NCBI RefSeq assembly: GCF_004363305.1
Contig: NZ_SNZA01000001.1
Location: forward strand, 336,902-400,901
DNA length: 64,000 bases
DNA from: Marinomonas communis
Lineage (GTDB): Bacteria > Pseudomonadota > Gammaproteobacteria > Pseudomonadales > Marinomonadaceae
Reading direction: 5' to 3'
The translations under genes and the position numbers were made by a program. The notes under the pieces were generated by a model, which was not told the origin of the DNA, ran no database searches, and worked only from the letters and a program-made list of their open reading frames with translations. Shown here piece by piece: positions 37,968 through 47,447 of the stretch. Positions within the stretch are counted from its first letter, which is position 1; each line of letters begins with the position of its first letter.

Positions 37968-38846
37968 TTAGGTTTCATTTGCGGATTCTTGTAATAATTC
38001 AATAAACGCCGAGGCAGCACGACTAAGCGTGCGCTGCTTATGATGGATAACACCTAATTTACGCTCTACGTTCAGGTCGGGCAAATTCACCACCACCAAC
38101 TGTTCGTTCACAACAGTAGAAGGCACTAACGACCATCCCCAGCCGATACTGGCCAGCATCGCCAACGTTTCTAGATTGTTGGTATTCATCTTCACCTGTG
38201 GCCGCACACCGTTTACGGCAAACACTTTCTCGGCGATTTGGCGGGTAAAGGTGTTGTCGTGGGGTAAAACACAAGGGTATTTGGATAGTTCGACAACATC
38301 CACATCATCCATTTGGGCTAAAGGATGATCGTGGCTCACCACACACTTTAATGGATCAGACCAAATCGGTATCGCGTTTAGCATCGCTTCAGAATGAGCG
38401 GACAGCGTGATAATGCCCAGCTCTGCATCGCCTTTTAGAACCTGCTTGTGAGCATCTTCCGACTGAGTGAAGTCAATGTGGATTTCCGCTAAAGGGTAAG
38501 TCTGTTGAAAGGTTTTTAAAGTATTGGGCAAACGGTGCAAACCAATATGATGACTCGTGGCAATTAAAAGCTCACCGGATACATCTTCCATTTGCAATGA
38601 CATGCTGCGCTTGATGTCATTCACATCTTCAGCGACTTTCTTAGCTTTGGGTAGTAATCGACGACCCGCTTCGGTTAAGTGTACTTGACGGCCAATGCGG
38701 TCAAATAAGCGCACATTTAAGTGGCTTTCCAGTGCCGCAATACGTTTGCTTACCGCCGGTTGTGTCACAAATAGGGCATCGGCTGCCTCGGAAAACGATT
38801 GCGTTTCCGCCACCTTAATAAAGGTTAATAGCTCTTGAATATCCAT
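37968..38846 (-). CDS. LysR family regulator divergent from leuCDB
   Basis: The 292-residue protein has the LysR helix-turn-helix (MDIQELLTFIKVAETQSFSEAADALFVTQPAVSKRIAALE) and an effector domain with GELLIATSHHIGLHRLPNTL, like the CysB-related branch. It is transcribed away from leuC across 96 bases, the normal layout for a LysR regulator of the neighbouring operon, so control of leucine synthesis is a reasonable inference. The operator is not identified. Confidence 0.88.
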   Translation of the reverse strand: MDIQELLTFIKVAETQSFSEAADALFVTQPAVSKRIAALESHLNVRLFDRIGRQVHLTEAGRRLLPKAKKVAEDVNDIKRSMSLQMEDVSGELLIATSHHIGLHRLPNTLKTFQQTYPLAEIHIDFTQSEDAHKQVLKGDAELGIITLSAHSEAMLNAIPIWSDPLKCVVSHDHPLAQMDDVDVVELSKYPCVLPHDNTFTRQIAEKVFAVNGVRPQVKMNTNNLETLAMLASIGWGWSLVPSTVVNEQLVVVNLPDLNVERKLGVIHHKQRTLSRAASAFIELLQESANET

Positions 38847-38942
38847 GATTCCAAAAAATTATCCAAAACATGAAAAATATGAATTGGAGTAATTTAAGTT
38901 CAGCCAGTACTATAAAGCAATGCTTATGTAGGAGAGAAAGCA

Positions 38943-40370
38943 ATGGCAGGTAAAACACTTTATGACAAGTTGTGGGACAGCCACCTTGTTCAACAACGCG
39001 ACGATGGTAGTGCCTTAATCTACATCGACTTACAACTACTACACGAAGTAACGTCTCCGCAGGCGTTTGAAGGTCTACGCATGCATGGCCGTAAGCCATG
39101 GCGTTTGACGTCAAGCCTTGCAACACCGGATCACAACGTTCCAACAACCGTTGAAGAGCGTAAGAGCGGTGTCAACGGTATCGCCGATCCAGTATCAAAA
39201 ATCCAAGTAACCACTTTGGATGATAACTGTGACGAATTCGGCATCACAGAATTCAAAATGACCGATATCCGCCAAGGTATCGTTCACGTTGTTGGGCCGG
39301 AGCAGGGCGCAACACTACCAGGTATGACAGTCGTATGTGGTGACTCGCACACTTCTACTCACGGTGCGTTCGGTGCATTAGCACATGGTATCGGTACGTC
39401 AGAAGTGGAACACGTACTTGCGACTCAATGTCTAGTACAAAAGAAAATGAAAAACATGCTAGTGCGCGTAGACGGCCAATTGTCGCCATACGTCACAGCG
39501 AAAGACGTGGTCCTAGCGATCATCGGTAAAATCGGCACAGCCGGCGGTACTGGCTTTGCGATCGAATTCGGTGGTGAAGCAATCCAGTCGCTATCAATGG
39601 AAGGTCGTATGACCGTTTGTAACATGGCAATCGAAGCGGGCGCACGCGTTGGCTTGATCGCTGTTGACCAAACGACTATCGACTACGTTGCAAACCGTCC
39701 ATACGCACCTAAAGGTGATCATTGGGATATGGCGGTAGAAGCTTGGTCTGACCTTGTTTCTGATGCGGACGCACAGTTTGACGAAGTGGTTGTACTTAAT
39801 GGCGCAGACATTAAACCACAAGTGACTTGGGGTACGTCTCCAGAAATGGTTATCGCCATCGACCAAGACATCCCACGTCCAGAAGATCAAGCAGACCCTG
39901 TGGCACGTGAAGGTTACGCTCGTGCATGGAAATACATGGGTCTAGAAGGCAAGAAGACCCTTGCTGATATTACTCTAGACCGCGTATTTATCGGTTCTTG
40001 TACCAACTCTCGTATTGAAGACTTACGCTCTGCTGCAGAAGTAGTAAAAGGCCGCAAAGTGGCTGCTACGTTGAAGCAAGCGATCGTGGTTCCAGGTTCT
40101 GGTCTAGTGAAAGCGCAAGCGGAAGAAGAAGGTCTACATGAGATCTTTACTGCGGCAGGTCTTGAATGGCGCGAGCCAGGCTGTTCAATGTGTCTAGCCA
40201 TGAACGCCGACAAACTAGGTCAAGGCGAGCACTGTGCTTCTACGTCTAACCGTAACTTTGAAGGTCGTCAAGGCTTTGGCGGTCGTACGCACTTGGTTAG
40301 CCCAGCGATGGCAGCCGCTGCAGCGATTGCCGGTCACTTTGTTGACGTAAACGATTTGGTTAAACAGTAG
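38943..40370 (+). CDS. leuC: 3-isopropylmalate dehydratase large subunit
   Basis: With LeuD it isomerises 2- to 3-isopropylmalate. The 475 residues include the 4Fe-4S cysteines in [14 protein letters not shown] and [10 protein letters not shown], plus [42 protein letters not shown] precedes the ATG. leuD starts 9 bases after the stop and leuB follows, a compact leuCDB operon; leuA is not here. Codon use is noticeably biased, as in highly expressed genes. Confidence 0.96.
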   Translation: MAGKTLYDKLWDSHLVQQRDDGSALIYIDLQLLHEVTSPQAFEGLRMHGRKPWRLTSSLATPDHNVPTTVEERKSGVNGIADPVSKIQVTTLDDNCDEFGITEFKMTDIRQGIVHVVGPEQGATLPGMTVVCGDSHTSTHGAFGALAHGIGTSEVEHVLATQCLVQKKMKNMLVRVDGQLSPYVTAKDVVLAIIGKIGTAGGTGFAIEFGGEAIQSLSMEGRMTVCNMAIEAGARVGLIAVDQTTIDYVANRPYAPKGDHWDMAVEAWSDLVSDADAQFDEVVVLNGADIKPQVTWGTSPEMVIAIDQDIPRPEDQADPVAREGYARAWKYMGLEGKKTLADITLDRVFIGSCTNSRIEDLRSAAEVVKGRKVAATLKQAIVVPGSGLVKAQAEEEGLHEIFTAAGLEWREPGCSMCLAMNADKLGQGEHCASTSNRNFEGRQGFGGRTHLVSPAMAAAAAIAGHFVDVNDLVKQ

Positions 40371-40379
40371 GAGTTAGCG

Positions 40380-41030
40380 ATGCGTCCATTTACAAAACAC
40401 ACAGGTATCGCAGCGCCATTAGACTTGGCCAACGTTGATACCGACATGATCATCCCAAAACAGTTCTTGAAATCGATCAAGCGTACTGGCTTTGGTAAAA
40501 ACCTTTTTGACGAATTGCGTTACCAAGACGAAGGTCAGCCAGACCAAGATTGTACTGGCCGTCCGTTACGTGAAGACTTCGTGCTAAACCAAGCACGTTA
40601 CCAAGGTAGTAGCATCTTGTTGGCACGTAAAAACTTCGGTTGTGGTTCAAGCCGTGAGCACGCGCCTTGGGCACTAGACGATTACGGCATGCGTTCTGTG
40701 ATCGCACCAAGCTTTGCCGACATCTTTTACAACAACTGTTTCAAAAACGGTCTACTACCGATCGTTTTGACAGAAGAAGAAGTGGATCAGCTTTTCAAAG
40801 AAGTAGAAGCGAACGAAGGTTACGAACTAACCATCGATCTAGAAGCGCAAAAAGTGATCGCGCCTTCTGGTGCTGAGTTCAGCTTCGAAGTGGATGCGTT
40901 CCGTAAGCACTGCCTATTAAATGGCCTAGATGACATCGGTTTGACGCTACAAGAGTCGGATGCGATCAAAGCTTACGAAGAACAACGAATTAAAACAGCG
41001 CCTTGGTTATTCGAAGCGCGCTCATTGTAA
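40380..41030 (+). CDS. leuD: 3-isopropylmalate dehydratase small subunit
   Basis: The 216-residue product has the swivelling-domain motifs [31 protein letters not shown] and [21 protein letters not shown]. It forms the substrate-binding half of the LeuCD complex. AGGAG lies 6 bases before the start, and leuB begins 9 bases after its stop. Confidence 0.96.
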   Translation: MRPFTKHTGIAAPLDLANVDTDMIIPKQFLKSIKRTGFGKNLFDELRYQDEGQPDQDCTGRPLREDFVLNQARYQGSSILLARKNFGCGSSREHAPWALDDYGMRSVIAPSFADIFYNNCFKNGLLPIVLTEEEVDQLFKEVEANEGYELTIDLEAQKVIAPSGAEFSFEVDAFRKHCLLNGLDDIGLTLQESDAIKAYEEQRIKTAPWLFEARSL

Positions 41031-41039
41031 GGAAAGAAC

Positions 41040-42119
41040 ATGTCTAAGAAAGTATTAGTATTGCCGGGCGACGGCATTGGTCCAGAGATCGTAGAACAAG
41101 CGGTACGCGTCCTTGATGCAGTAAACGCTAAATTCAACCTAGACATCGAGCACGAGTCTGCCTTGGTAGGTGGTTCTGCTTACGACGAAACAGGTTCTCC
41201 ACTACCAGAAGTAACGTTAGACAAAGCGAAAGCTGCCGATGCGATCCTTCTAGGTGCGGTAGGTGGTCCTAAGTGGGATGGCCTAGATATGTCTGTTCGC
41301 CCAGAAAAAGGCCTATTAGGTCTACGTTCTAACCTAGAACTATTTGCCAATTTGCGCCCAGCGATTCTTTACCCACAACTTGCTGACGCTTCTAGCTTGA
41401 AGCCAGAAATCGTTGCCGGTCTAGACATCCTAATCGTACGTGAGCTAACAGGTGGTATCTACTTCGGTCAGCCACGTGGTATCCGTACCCTAGAAAATGG
41501 CGAGCGTGAAGGTTTCAACACTTACGTTTACAGCGAGTCTGAAATTCGCCGTATCGCCCGTTCTGCCTTTGAAGCGGCGCGTCAGCGTGGCAAACGCGTA
41601 TGTTCTATCGACAAATCAAACGTACTAGAAGTTACAGTTCTATGGAAAGAAGTCATGGAAGAAGTAGCGAAAGAGTACCCAGATGTTGAATTGTCACACA
41701 TGCTAGTCGACAACGCAGCGATGCAACTTGTACGCGCGCCTAAGCAATTTGACGTCATGGTAACCGGCAACATGTTCGGTGACATTTTGTCAGATGCGGC
41801 AGCCATGTTGACAGGCTCTATCGGTATGTTACCTTCTGCTTCTCTAAACGCAGAAGGTCGTGGTATGTACGAGCCATGTCATGGTTCAGCACCGGATATT
41901 GCAGGCAAAGGCATTGCAAACCCATTGGCTACGATCCTTTCTGTTGCTATGATGTTGCGCTATTCGCTTGACGCAAAAGACGCGGCGGATGCGATCGAAG
42001 CGGCGGTCAGCACAGTGCTTGACCAAGGTCTTCGTACAGCAGATATCGCTTCACAAGGAAGCGAAACAGTAAGCACATCACAAATGGGTGATGCGGTGCT
42101 TGCTGCACTAGAAGCTTAA
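41040..42119 (+). CDS. leuB: 3-isopropylmalate dehydrogenase
   Basis: The enzyme oxidises and decarboxylates 3-isopropylmalate with NAD. The 359-residue sequence has [12 protein letters not shown] at the start, [24 protein letters not shown], the catalytic [17 protein letters not shown] with metal-binding Asp residues, and [18 protein letters not shown] for NAD binding. It ends the leuCDB unit; asd follows after 76 bases on the same strand. Confidence 0.96.
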   Translation: MSKKVLVLPGDGIGPEIVEQAVRVLDAVNAKFNLDIEHESALVGGSAYDETGSPLPEVTLDKAKAADAILLGAVGGPKWDGLDMSVRPEKGLLGLRSNLELFANLRPAILYPQLADASSLKPEIVAGLDILIVRELTGGIYFGQPRGIRTLENGEREGFNTYVYSESEIRRIARSAFEAARQRGKRVCSIDKSNVLEVTVLWKEVMEEVAKEYPDVELSHMLVDNAAMQLVRAPKQFDVMVTGNMFGDILSDAAAMLTGSIGMLPSASLNAEGRGMYEPCHGSAPDIAGKGIANPLATILSVAMMLRYSLDAKDAADAIEAAVSTVLDQGLRTADIASQGSETVSTSQMGDAVLAALEA

Positions 42120-42195
42120 TTCATAATAATTAAGCATTAACTCGGGATACTGCTCTTGGTATGAGTAGACCCACACTAAAAAAGGTAAAGAAAAC

Positions 42196-43314
42196 ATGTC
42201 AAAACAAACTGTAGGTTTAGTCGGCTGGCGCGGAATGGTTGGTTCTGTGCTGATGAAGCGTATGCGTGATGAGAACGACTTCGATCATATTGATCCAGTG
42301 TTCTTCTCTACGTCCCAAACGGGCCAAGCGGGTCCAGATATTGGTAAGGATATTCCACTTCTACAAGACGCAATGGATATTGAGTCATTGAAAAAGATGG
42401 ATGTCATTATTACGTGTCAAGGTGGTGACTACACTAAAGCGGTCTACCCACAGTTACGTGAGGCAGGTTGGAAAGGTTACTGGATCGACGCAGCGTCTTC
42501 GCTACGCATGGATAAAGATGCAATCATCGTCCTAGACCCAGTTAACCAACACGTGATCAAGCAAGGTCTAAAAGATGGCGTGAAAACCTTTGTAGGTGGT
42601 AACTGTACTGTATCTTTGATGCTTCTAGCTCTAGGTGGTCTTTTCGAAAAAGGCCACATCGAGTGGATGACATCTATGACATACCAAGCAGCGTCTGGTG
42701 GCGGTGCACGTCACATGCGCGAGCTACTCAACCAATTCGGTCTGCTTAACGCAGAAGTAGGTGCTGAACTGGCTGACCCAGCAAGTGCAATCCTAGACAT
42801 CGACCGTAAAGTGGCAGAGAAAATGCGCTCTGGTACGCTTCCGACTGATCAGTTCGGCGTACCTCTAGCGGGTTCTTTGATTCCTTACATCGACAGCCAA
42901 CTTGAAAACGGCCAAAGCCGTGAAGAGTGGAAAGCACAGGCTGAGTGTAACAAGATCCTAGGCATCGACGGTAAACCAATCCCAGTGGACGGCCTATGTG
43001 TACGTATCGGTGCGATGCGTTGTCACAGCCAGGCTTACACGATCAAGCTAAACAAAGATATCCCAGTAGCGGACATCGAAGGCTTGCTTGCTGAGCACAA
43101 CCAATGGGTTGATGTAGTACCAAACGACAAACAAGCAACTATGGAGCGTCTAACTCCGACTGTTACTACTGGTACTCTAAACATCCCAGTAGGTCGTATC
43201 CGTAAACTGAACATGGGCCCTGAGTACATCAGCGCTTTCTCAGTAGGTGACCAGCTACTTTGGGGTGCGGCAGAGCCACTACGTCGTATGTTGCGTATTT
43301 TGATCGAAGGTTAA
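42196..43314 (+). CDS. asd: Aspartate-semialdehyde dehydrogenase
   Basis: Asd reduces aspartyl phosphate to aspartate semialdehyde, the branch point to lysine, threonine, methionine and cell-wall diaminopimelate. The 372-residue protein has the NADP motif [18 protein letters not shown], the catalytic Cys in [23 protein letters not shown] and [14 protein letters not shown], the gammaproteobacterial form. A strong terminator follows and marks the junction to foreign-looking DNA. Confidence 0.96.
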   Translation: MSKQTVGLVGWRGMVGSVLMKRMRDENDFDHIDPVFFSTSQTGQAGPDIGKDIPLLQDAMDIESLKKMDVIITCQGGDYTKAVYPQLREAGWKGYWIDAASSLRMDKDAIIVLDPVNQHVIKQGLKDGVKTFVGGNCTVSLMLLALGGLFEKGHIEWMTSMTYQAASGGGARHMRELLNQFGLLNAEVGAELADPASAILDIDRKVAEKMRSGTLPTDQFGVPLAGSLIPYIDSQLENGQSREEWKAQAECNKILGIDGKPIPVDGLCVRIGAMRCHSQAYTIKLNKDIPVADIEGLLAEHNQWVDVVPNDKQATMERLTPTVTTGTLNIPVGRIRKLNMGPEYISAFSVGDQLLWGAAEPLRRMLRILIEG

Positions 43315-43340
43315 TTGGCCTTTGGTTGGATTGAGTTAGA

Positions 43341-43372
43341 AAGACCCGTTGTCGGAAGGCAGCGGGTTTTTT
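43341..43372 (+). terminator. Intrinsic terminator after asd
   Basis: A 13-bp stem including G-U pairs (AAGACCCGTTGTC with GGCAGCGGGTTTT, loop GGAA) runs into TTTTTTG. It isolates the Septu-like genes from asd transcription. Confidence 0.8.
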
Positions 43373-43400
43373 GTTTTGGGATTTTAATGGAACTTTGATT

Positions 43401-44526
43401 ATGGAAATAAAAAAAGACTTTACAATTCTTATTGGCGAGAACGGAGGGGGGAAAACGACTTTGCTTTCTGAAGTAGCTGATAAGTATGTCCGATTGGGGC
43501 GAAATGTAATAGCTATCTCAAACACAATTCATGACAAGTATGATGATGAGTTATTAAAAAGAAATAACTTTTCTTTTATGGGTAACAGATATGGAAGTGA
43601 TGTGACTCATAAATCATTTGAGTTTTTTTTTAAATAGATATTTGAAAATTAATAGAAAGGAAAACCCTGAAGACATAAGTAAATCTAAGTTGGCTTCGAT
43701 ATTCGAGTACATTGGGTTTGATGCTAAAATTGGCTTGAAATATCATATTGAAAATGAAGATGATTTCAAAGATATTGAAATTTTTGATAAAAAAATGTTT
43801 TATTTTTATAAAAAAATTAAAAATGGATTTGATGAAGTGTATTGGATTGACCTTGGTGGAGACTGGTTTAAAAGTAATCTGAAGCTTAATGATCTTGATT
43901 TTGTTGCTTATGAAAATAATTTAATTAAATCTGGGGTAAGATTAAAAAAAACATTTTTCTTGAGTAAGAATGGGAAGAGTATTGCTTCTACTAAGGCTAG
44001 CTCTGGTGAGCTTCATCAGCTCTCATTACTGTTGTTTATTGCTTCTAATATCAGAATAAATAGTATTGTTTTAATCGATGAGCCTGAAAATAGCCTTCAC
44101 CCAAAATGGCAAAAAGAATACATTGCTCGCCTCAATGATTTATTTTTTATATACAGACCGCAAATAGTACTTGCGACTCACTCGCCTCTATTTATTTCCG
44201 ATTTCAATAAAGATAATGAATCGTTTTTTGATTATAATAATTTCACATATGATATTTATGAAATAAAAGGTTCCAAGTTGAATTATAAACAAGCCTCATC
44301 GAACCTTGAGGAAATTTTCTTGGATAAATTTGATGTTCTTACCCCAGAAAATCATTACTTGTCGAATTTAATTATTGAGCTTATTAATGAAATGAATAGT
44401 GGGCATCAGAGTCCTGAGAATGTTCTTTCTAAACTTAAACATTATTATGATATATCGTATGATGATAAGCAAAAGAATCTAATTAGAAGTATTGCTTCAG
44501 AAATTCAAAATGGGAGGCTATTATGA
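43401..44526 (+). pseudogene. Septu-like ATPase (PtuA family), reading frame shifted at a T9 run
   Basis: Two overlapping frames together encode one ABC-type ATPase of about 374 residues. The first part (from ATG 43401) has Walker A IGENGGGKTTLL at residues 11-22; the second has the signature-like ASSGELHQLSLLL, Walker B IVLIDEPENSLHPKW and H-loop ATHSPLF. Frame 1 runs into TAG at 43635 just after nine T (43623-43631); removing one T joins the frames as KSFEFFLNRYLK. The break may be a real mutation, a phase-variable tract, programmed slippage, or a sequencing error. The gene is far more AT-rich than asd. It overlaps the HNH gene by ATGA, the PtuA-PtuB arrangement. No retron reverse transcriptase is nearby. 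Confidence 0.72.
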
Positions 44527-45137
44527 ATTACTCAATAGCTGACATTAAATTGATTCTTAAAGCTTTGAAACAGGATGACATATGGGGCTCCAGTCATATT
44601 TATGATATAAAAAAAAGACTAAAAGAGCATCTTCTTCATAAAGGTGGTCACAGATGTTGCTACTGTTTAAAAAGTTTTTTTGGTGAATTTTCTTATGTTA
44701 TAGATATTGAGCATATCTTACCAAAAAGAAAATATAGAAGCTGTATTTTCGATATTGTAAACCTTAGTTTGTCTTGTAAAAGATGTAATATGAAGATAAA
44801 GAGGGATGATGTAAGCTTTTTGAATGTAGATTTGCTTCGCTTGTATGGTGGCGATAAGTTAAAATATTTTAGATCTCACTTTTACAATATTGTTCATCCA
44901 AATTTAGATGATATTAATAGTCATATCTCTATGGTGAATATAGATGTTGACTTTAATAGATTGGTAAAGTATAAGATTTTAAATGAATCAAGAAAAGGGA
45001 AATATACTTACGAATATTTCAAACTAAAAGAGTTTGAGATTGATAGTTTTGACTCAGCTCAAGGTTTGAGTGTTTCAACGCCTAATTGTGAATTATCAGC
45101 TAGAATTAAAAATATACTTCTTGAGTCCGGAGTCTAA
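44523..45137 (+). CDS. HNH endonuclease, PtuB-like effector of a Septu-type system
   Basis: The 204-residue protein has a zinc-supported HNH fold: RCCYCLKSFFGEF (CxxC), VIDIEHILPKRKY (catalytic His region) and NLSLSCKRCNMKIKRDD (N and second CxxC). This matches the HNH partner of Septu PtuA and of some retron systems. GGAGG lies 6 bases before the ATG and the start overlaps the ATPase stop by 4 bases, so the two are co-translated. If Septu-like, it cuts nucleic acid on phage infection. Its own frame is intact even though the ATPase frame is broken. Confidence 0.75.
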   Translation: MNYSIADIKLILKALKQDDIWGSSHIYDIKKRLKEHLLHKGGHRCCYCLKSFFGEFSYVIDIEHILPKRKYRSCIFDIVNLSLSCKRCNMKIKRDDVSFLNVDLLRLYGGDKLKYFRSHFYNIVHPNLDDINSHISMVNIDVDFNRLVKYKILNESRKGKYTYEYFKLKEFEIDSFDSAQGLSVSTPNCELSARIKNILLESGV

Positions 45138-45155
45138 TAAATTGAGAGAGTAAGT

Positions 45156-45584
45156 TTAATTGAGACACCCACCTTAAAAAGTGACTGGTAGCTCAATTCT
45201 AACCAGCACCGATCAACTAGCCAGTTTCAGTCGAAACTGGCTTTTTTATGTGTGTTAGTTGGGAAATTGGCTTTAGTTGAACTGTTTTAGAGGGTTTAAG
45301 GCAGGGGTTAATCAAGACACCCACCCCAAAAAGTGACTTGTAACTCAGTTCTTACTAGCGCCAAATAACTAGCCAGTTTCATCCGAAACTGGCTTTTCTA
45401 TGCGTGTTTGTTGGGAAATTAGCTAATTAATTGAGACATCCACCTTAAAAAGTGCTCAAAACCTCACTCCTTGGAGTTCAATTAAGACACCCACCTTAAA
45501 AAATGACTGGTACTTCAATTCTTACCAGCACTAAACAACTAGCCAGTTTCAGCCGAAACTGGCTTTTTTATGCATGTTAGTTGG
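45156..45584. repeat. Array of three full and one partial BIME-like repeats beside RAYT copy 1
   Basis: Full units start at about 45156, 45308 and 45479, with a partial one at 45427-45454. Each full unit of about 100 bp begins TAATTGAGACACCCACCTTA (or close), continues with an imperfect stem GTGACTGGT/ACCAGCAC, then a near-perfect stem AGCCAGTTTC/GAAACTGGCT (loop of 4) followed by T-run, and ends in a TTAGTTGGGAAA-like tail. Two different hairpins per unit is the build of REP/BIME elements, and the array lies directly downstream of a REP-associated transposase gene. The second hairpin with its T-run should also terminate transcription of the Septu-like genes. Confidence 0.8.
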
Positions 45585-45675
45585 GAAAATAGCTGTAATT
45601 TTGCTGTTTTGATGGGTTTAAGGCGAGCGGGAGCCTTACCAGTAGGGTAATTAGTTCATGTCGGAGATGATCGGG

Positions 45676-46650
45676 TTAAGCCAGTAGTTGTTTGGCTTTG
45701 TTGATCTTGGGCCTTCGTTTGTAGCCGGCGTTTTGGTAGTAGTTGGAAAGTATGGTTTCAGTACCCACAGCGGCGAAGGTATGTTGTTCAAATTGAGTGG
45801 AGATGGTGAGCCAGTTTTCCGATGGGATATTGAGGCGTTGTAGAATAGGAGCAAGGCTTAGGTCGATGCTGCCGCGTTTATCTTCTCGCACAATGCGGCC
45901 AGTGAGATCCACAAGTTCTAGGTAGTCTTCCAGCTTAAATGGCAGACCTTTGGGCTGGTCTGCTCGTGGGTTGCCAACAAATGGATGCAGTACTTTTGGT
46001 TGTTGGTTTTGCTTTGCGTTATGAATGCGTTTTTTGATGCTGGTGTAGTCTGACGTTTCGGGTGAGTCGGCCATCTTGGCACGAACAGGGTTGAGATCAA
46101 CATAGGCCATGCAAGCCATCAGCGCAGCTTCGTCCAGTAGTGCTTGAGATTTGAATCTGCCTTCCCAAAAGCGTCCCGTGCAGTTGTCTTCATAATTAGC
46201 TTGTCTGGCGATATTTTCGTTCAGCTCACGTAAAAACCAACTGATGTCCATTAGCCTTTGTCGGTAGGTTTCAACGGTTGCGTCCAGTAATGGCTGTAAG
46301 TAGTCGGGCACTTGGCCTTGTAACATGTATTGCTGGGTAATCATGGTGCCTTTATGGATTGTATGCCAGCGGGATAACACTTCCTCGGTTGTCCAGTTTT
46401 CCGCGGTGTCATGGTCGATAAACAACACTAGGTGGGTGTGATTACTCATTACAGCGTAAGCACAGACTTTGATAGCAAAAATGCGGCTTAGAAACAGCAA
46501 TCTCTTCTCGACCCAATCTCTTCGATGCTCATAGCTTTGGCCAGTCATAGGGTCTTCCCCACATAGAAACGCTCGACGAACACAGCGAGAAACGCAGTGG
46601 TAGTAAGGTGTATCAGCAATGCTGATCAGTTGTTTTCTAGGTTTTGGCAT
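45676..46650 (-). mobile_element. REP-associated tyrosine transposase (RAYT), copy 1
   Basis: The 324-residue protein is a Y1-type (HUH) transposase of the IS200-related TnpA_REP group: YYHCVSRCVRRAFLCGED near the start, the HUH motif in AYAVMSNHTHLVLFID, the catalytic Tyr region, and FWEGRFKSQALLDEAALMACMAYVDLNPVRAKM, typical of RAYTs. ATG 46650 is chosen since AGAGGG lies 7 bases upstream. It has no IS ends; the repeats next to it are its probable substrates. It is about 94% identical in protein to copy 2 at 53732-54706. A LexA box lies at its promoter. Confidence 0.88.
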
Positions 46651-46695
46651 ACTCAAACCCTCTGTCCTTGAGGTATTTGGGTAAGTTTAATATAA

Positions 46696-46715
46696 AACTG
46701 TACACATATACAGTA
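46696..46715 (-). promoter_or_regulatory. Putative LexA (SOS) box upstream of RAYT copy 1
   Basis: CTGT-N8-ACAG with an AT-only-plus-C spacer (AACTGTACACATATACAGTA, 46696-46715) matches the gammaproteobacterial LexA consensus. It is 46 bases before the RAYT start codon, overlapping the expected promoter region (a TATATT word on the minus strand lies just downstream of it). Recurs at copy 2. Confidence 0.65.
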
Positions 46716-46800
46716 TCTGACTAAATGGTATGCCTGAAGAGGCTAGCCTCTAGCTCCTAGCAATGAAAGGGTCAACGCTTCGAATGACGCTGAGGCGAAA

Positions 46801-46822
46801 AAAGCGGCCTATTTGCCGCTTT
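46801..46822 (-). terminator. Intrinsic terminator after the isochorismatase-like gene
   Basis: An 8-bp stem AAAGCGGC/GCCGCTTT with loop CTATTT; on the minus strand it is followed by a T-run, 18 bases past the stop codon. Confidence 0.78.
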
Positions 46823-46840
46823 GAAGTTCCTTTAAGGAGA

Positions 46841-47344
46841 TTAAAGTTGATTCAGGCTAATGAGTTCAACTCGGTCATTCAATGCTGCCAAAGCAATGTT
46901 ATGAACCATTTCATCTGGTGCGGTACACGCTTCGGCCAATACTTGTACCTGGTAGTTGGCTGCGCTGGAGGATATAGCTGTGTGGGTCACACAGTTTTGC
47001 GTCATTATGCCGCATACAACGATGCTATCAATGGCGTGTTCTTGAAGAACATCGTTTAAGTTCGTATTTAAGAAACTGTCCGCATGCGCTTTAACGATAA
47101 TGGGCGCGTCAACAGCCTCAGCTAGCACCGCAGGGTGAATGTCAATGCCCGTGCCACTGGGATTAAATATGGGCGATTCTTGGCCAGCAATATGTTGCAC
47201 CACAATGACCAAGTCACCCTTTTCAAGAAAATGTTGAATTGCCTTTATGGTCTTATCCAATGCACGCTCAACGTCCCATTGAAGGTATAAGCCAGTTGGA
47301 AAATATTCCATTTGTACATCGACCACAACTAATGCTTTTTTCAT
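46841..47344 (-). CDS. Isochorismatase-like cysteine hydrolase
   Basis: The 167-residue protein has the family triad: Asp in ALVVVDVQMEYF, Lys in IIVKAHADSFLNT, and Cys in GIMTQNCVTHTAISS. Relatives hydrolyse amides such as nicotinamide, ureidoacrylate or N-carbamoylsarcosine; the short length fits the generic single-domain form. A GlxA-type regulator is transcribed divergently 103 bases away, a layout in which the regulator normally controls the hydrolase. Substrate unknown. Confidence 0.85.
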   Translation of the reverse strand: MKKALVVVDVQMEYFPTGLYLQWDVERALDKTIKAIQHFLEKGDLVIVVQHIAGQESPIFNPSGTGIDIHPAVLAEAVDAPIIVKAHADSFLNTNLNDVLQEHAIDSIVVCGIMTQNCVTHTAISSSAANYQVQVLAEACTAPDEMVHNIALAALNDRVELISLNQL

Positions 47345-47447
47345 TTAACTCTCCTATCTCTATGTGTATTTGATAGGGAAATTATGGATTTTAAGGGCAG
47401 AGTTCAGTAGTGTCTTAAATGACATATTAAGGGTTAAATACGACAAA

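Noticed and set aside
39594-39890. 98-codon frame on the minus strand inside leuC
   Set aside because: Antisense to a certain leuC gene; no motif or ribosome site.
43618-44526. Separate 302-codon gene for the second half of the Septu-like ATPase
   Set aside because: Its only start is a TTG inside the end of the first frame, with no ribosome site; sequence reads as a continuation of the first frame after one base.
43401-45137. Retron with PtuAB-type effectors
   Set aside because: No reverse transcriptase or msr/msd-like structure is seen upstream or downstream.
45156-45584. CRISPR array
   Set aside because: Units have irregular spacing, variable sequence and no spacer-like unique segments of constant length; no cas gene is near.
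46763-47059. 98-codon plus-strand frame
   Set aside because: Antisense to the isochorismatase-like gene and covers its terminator.
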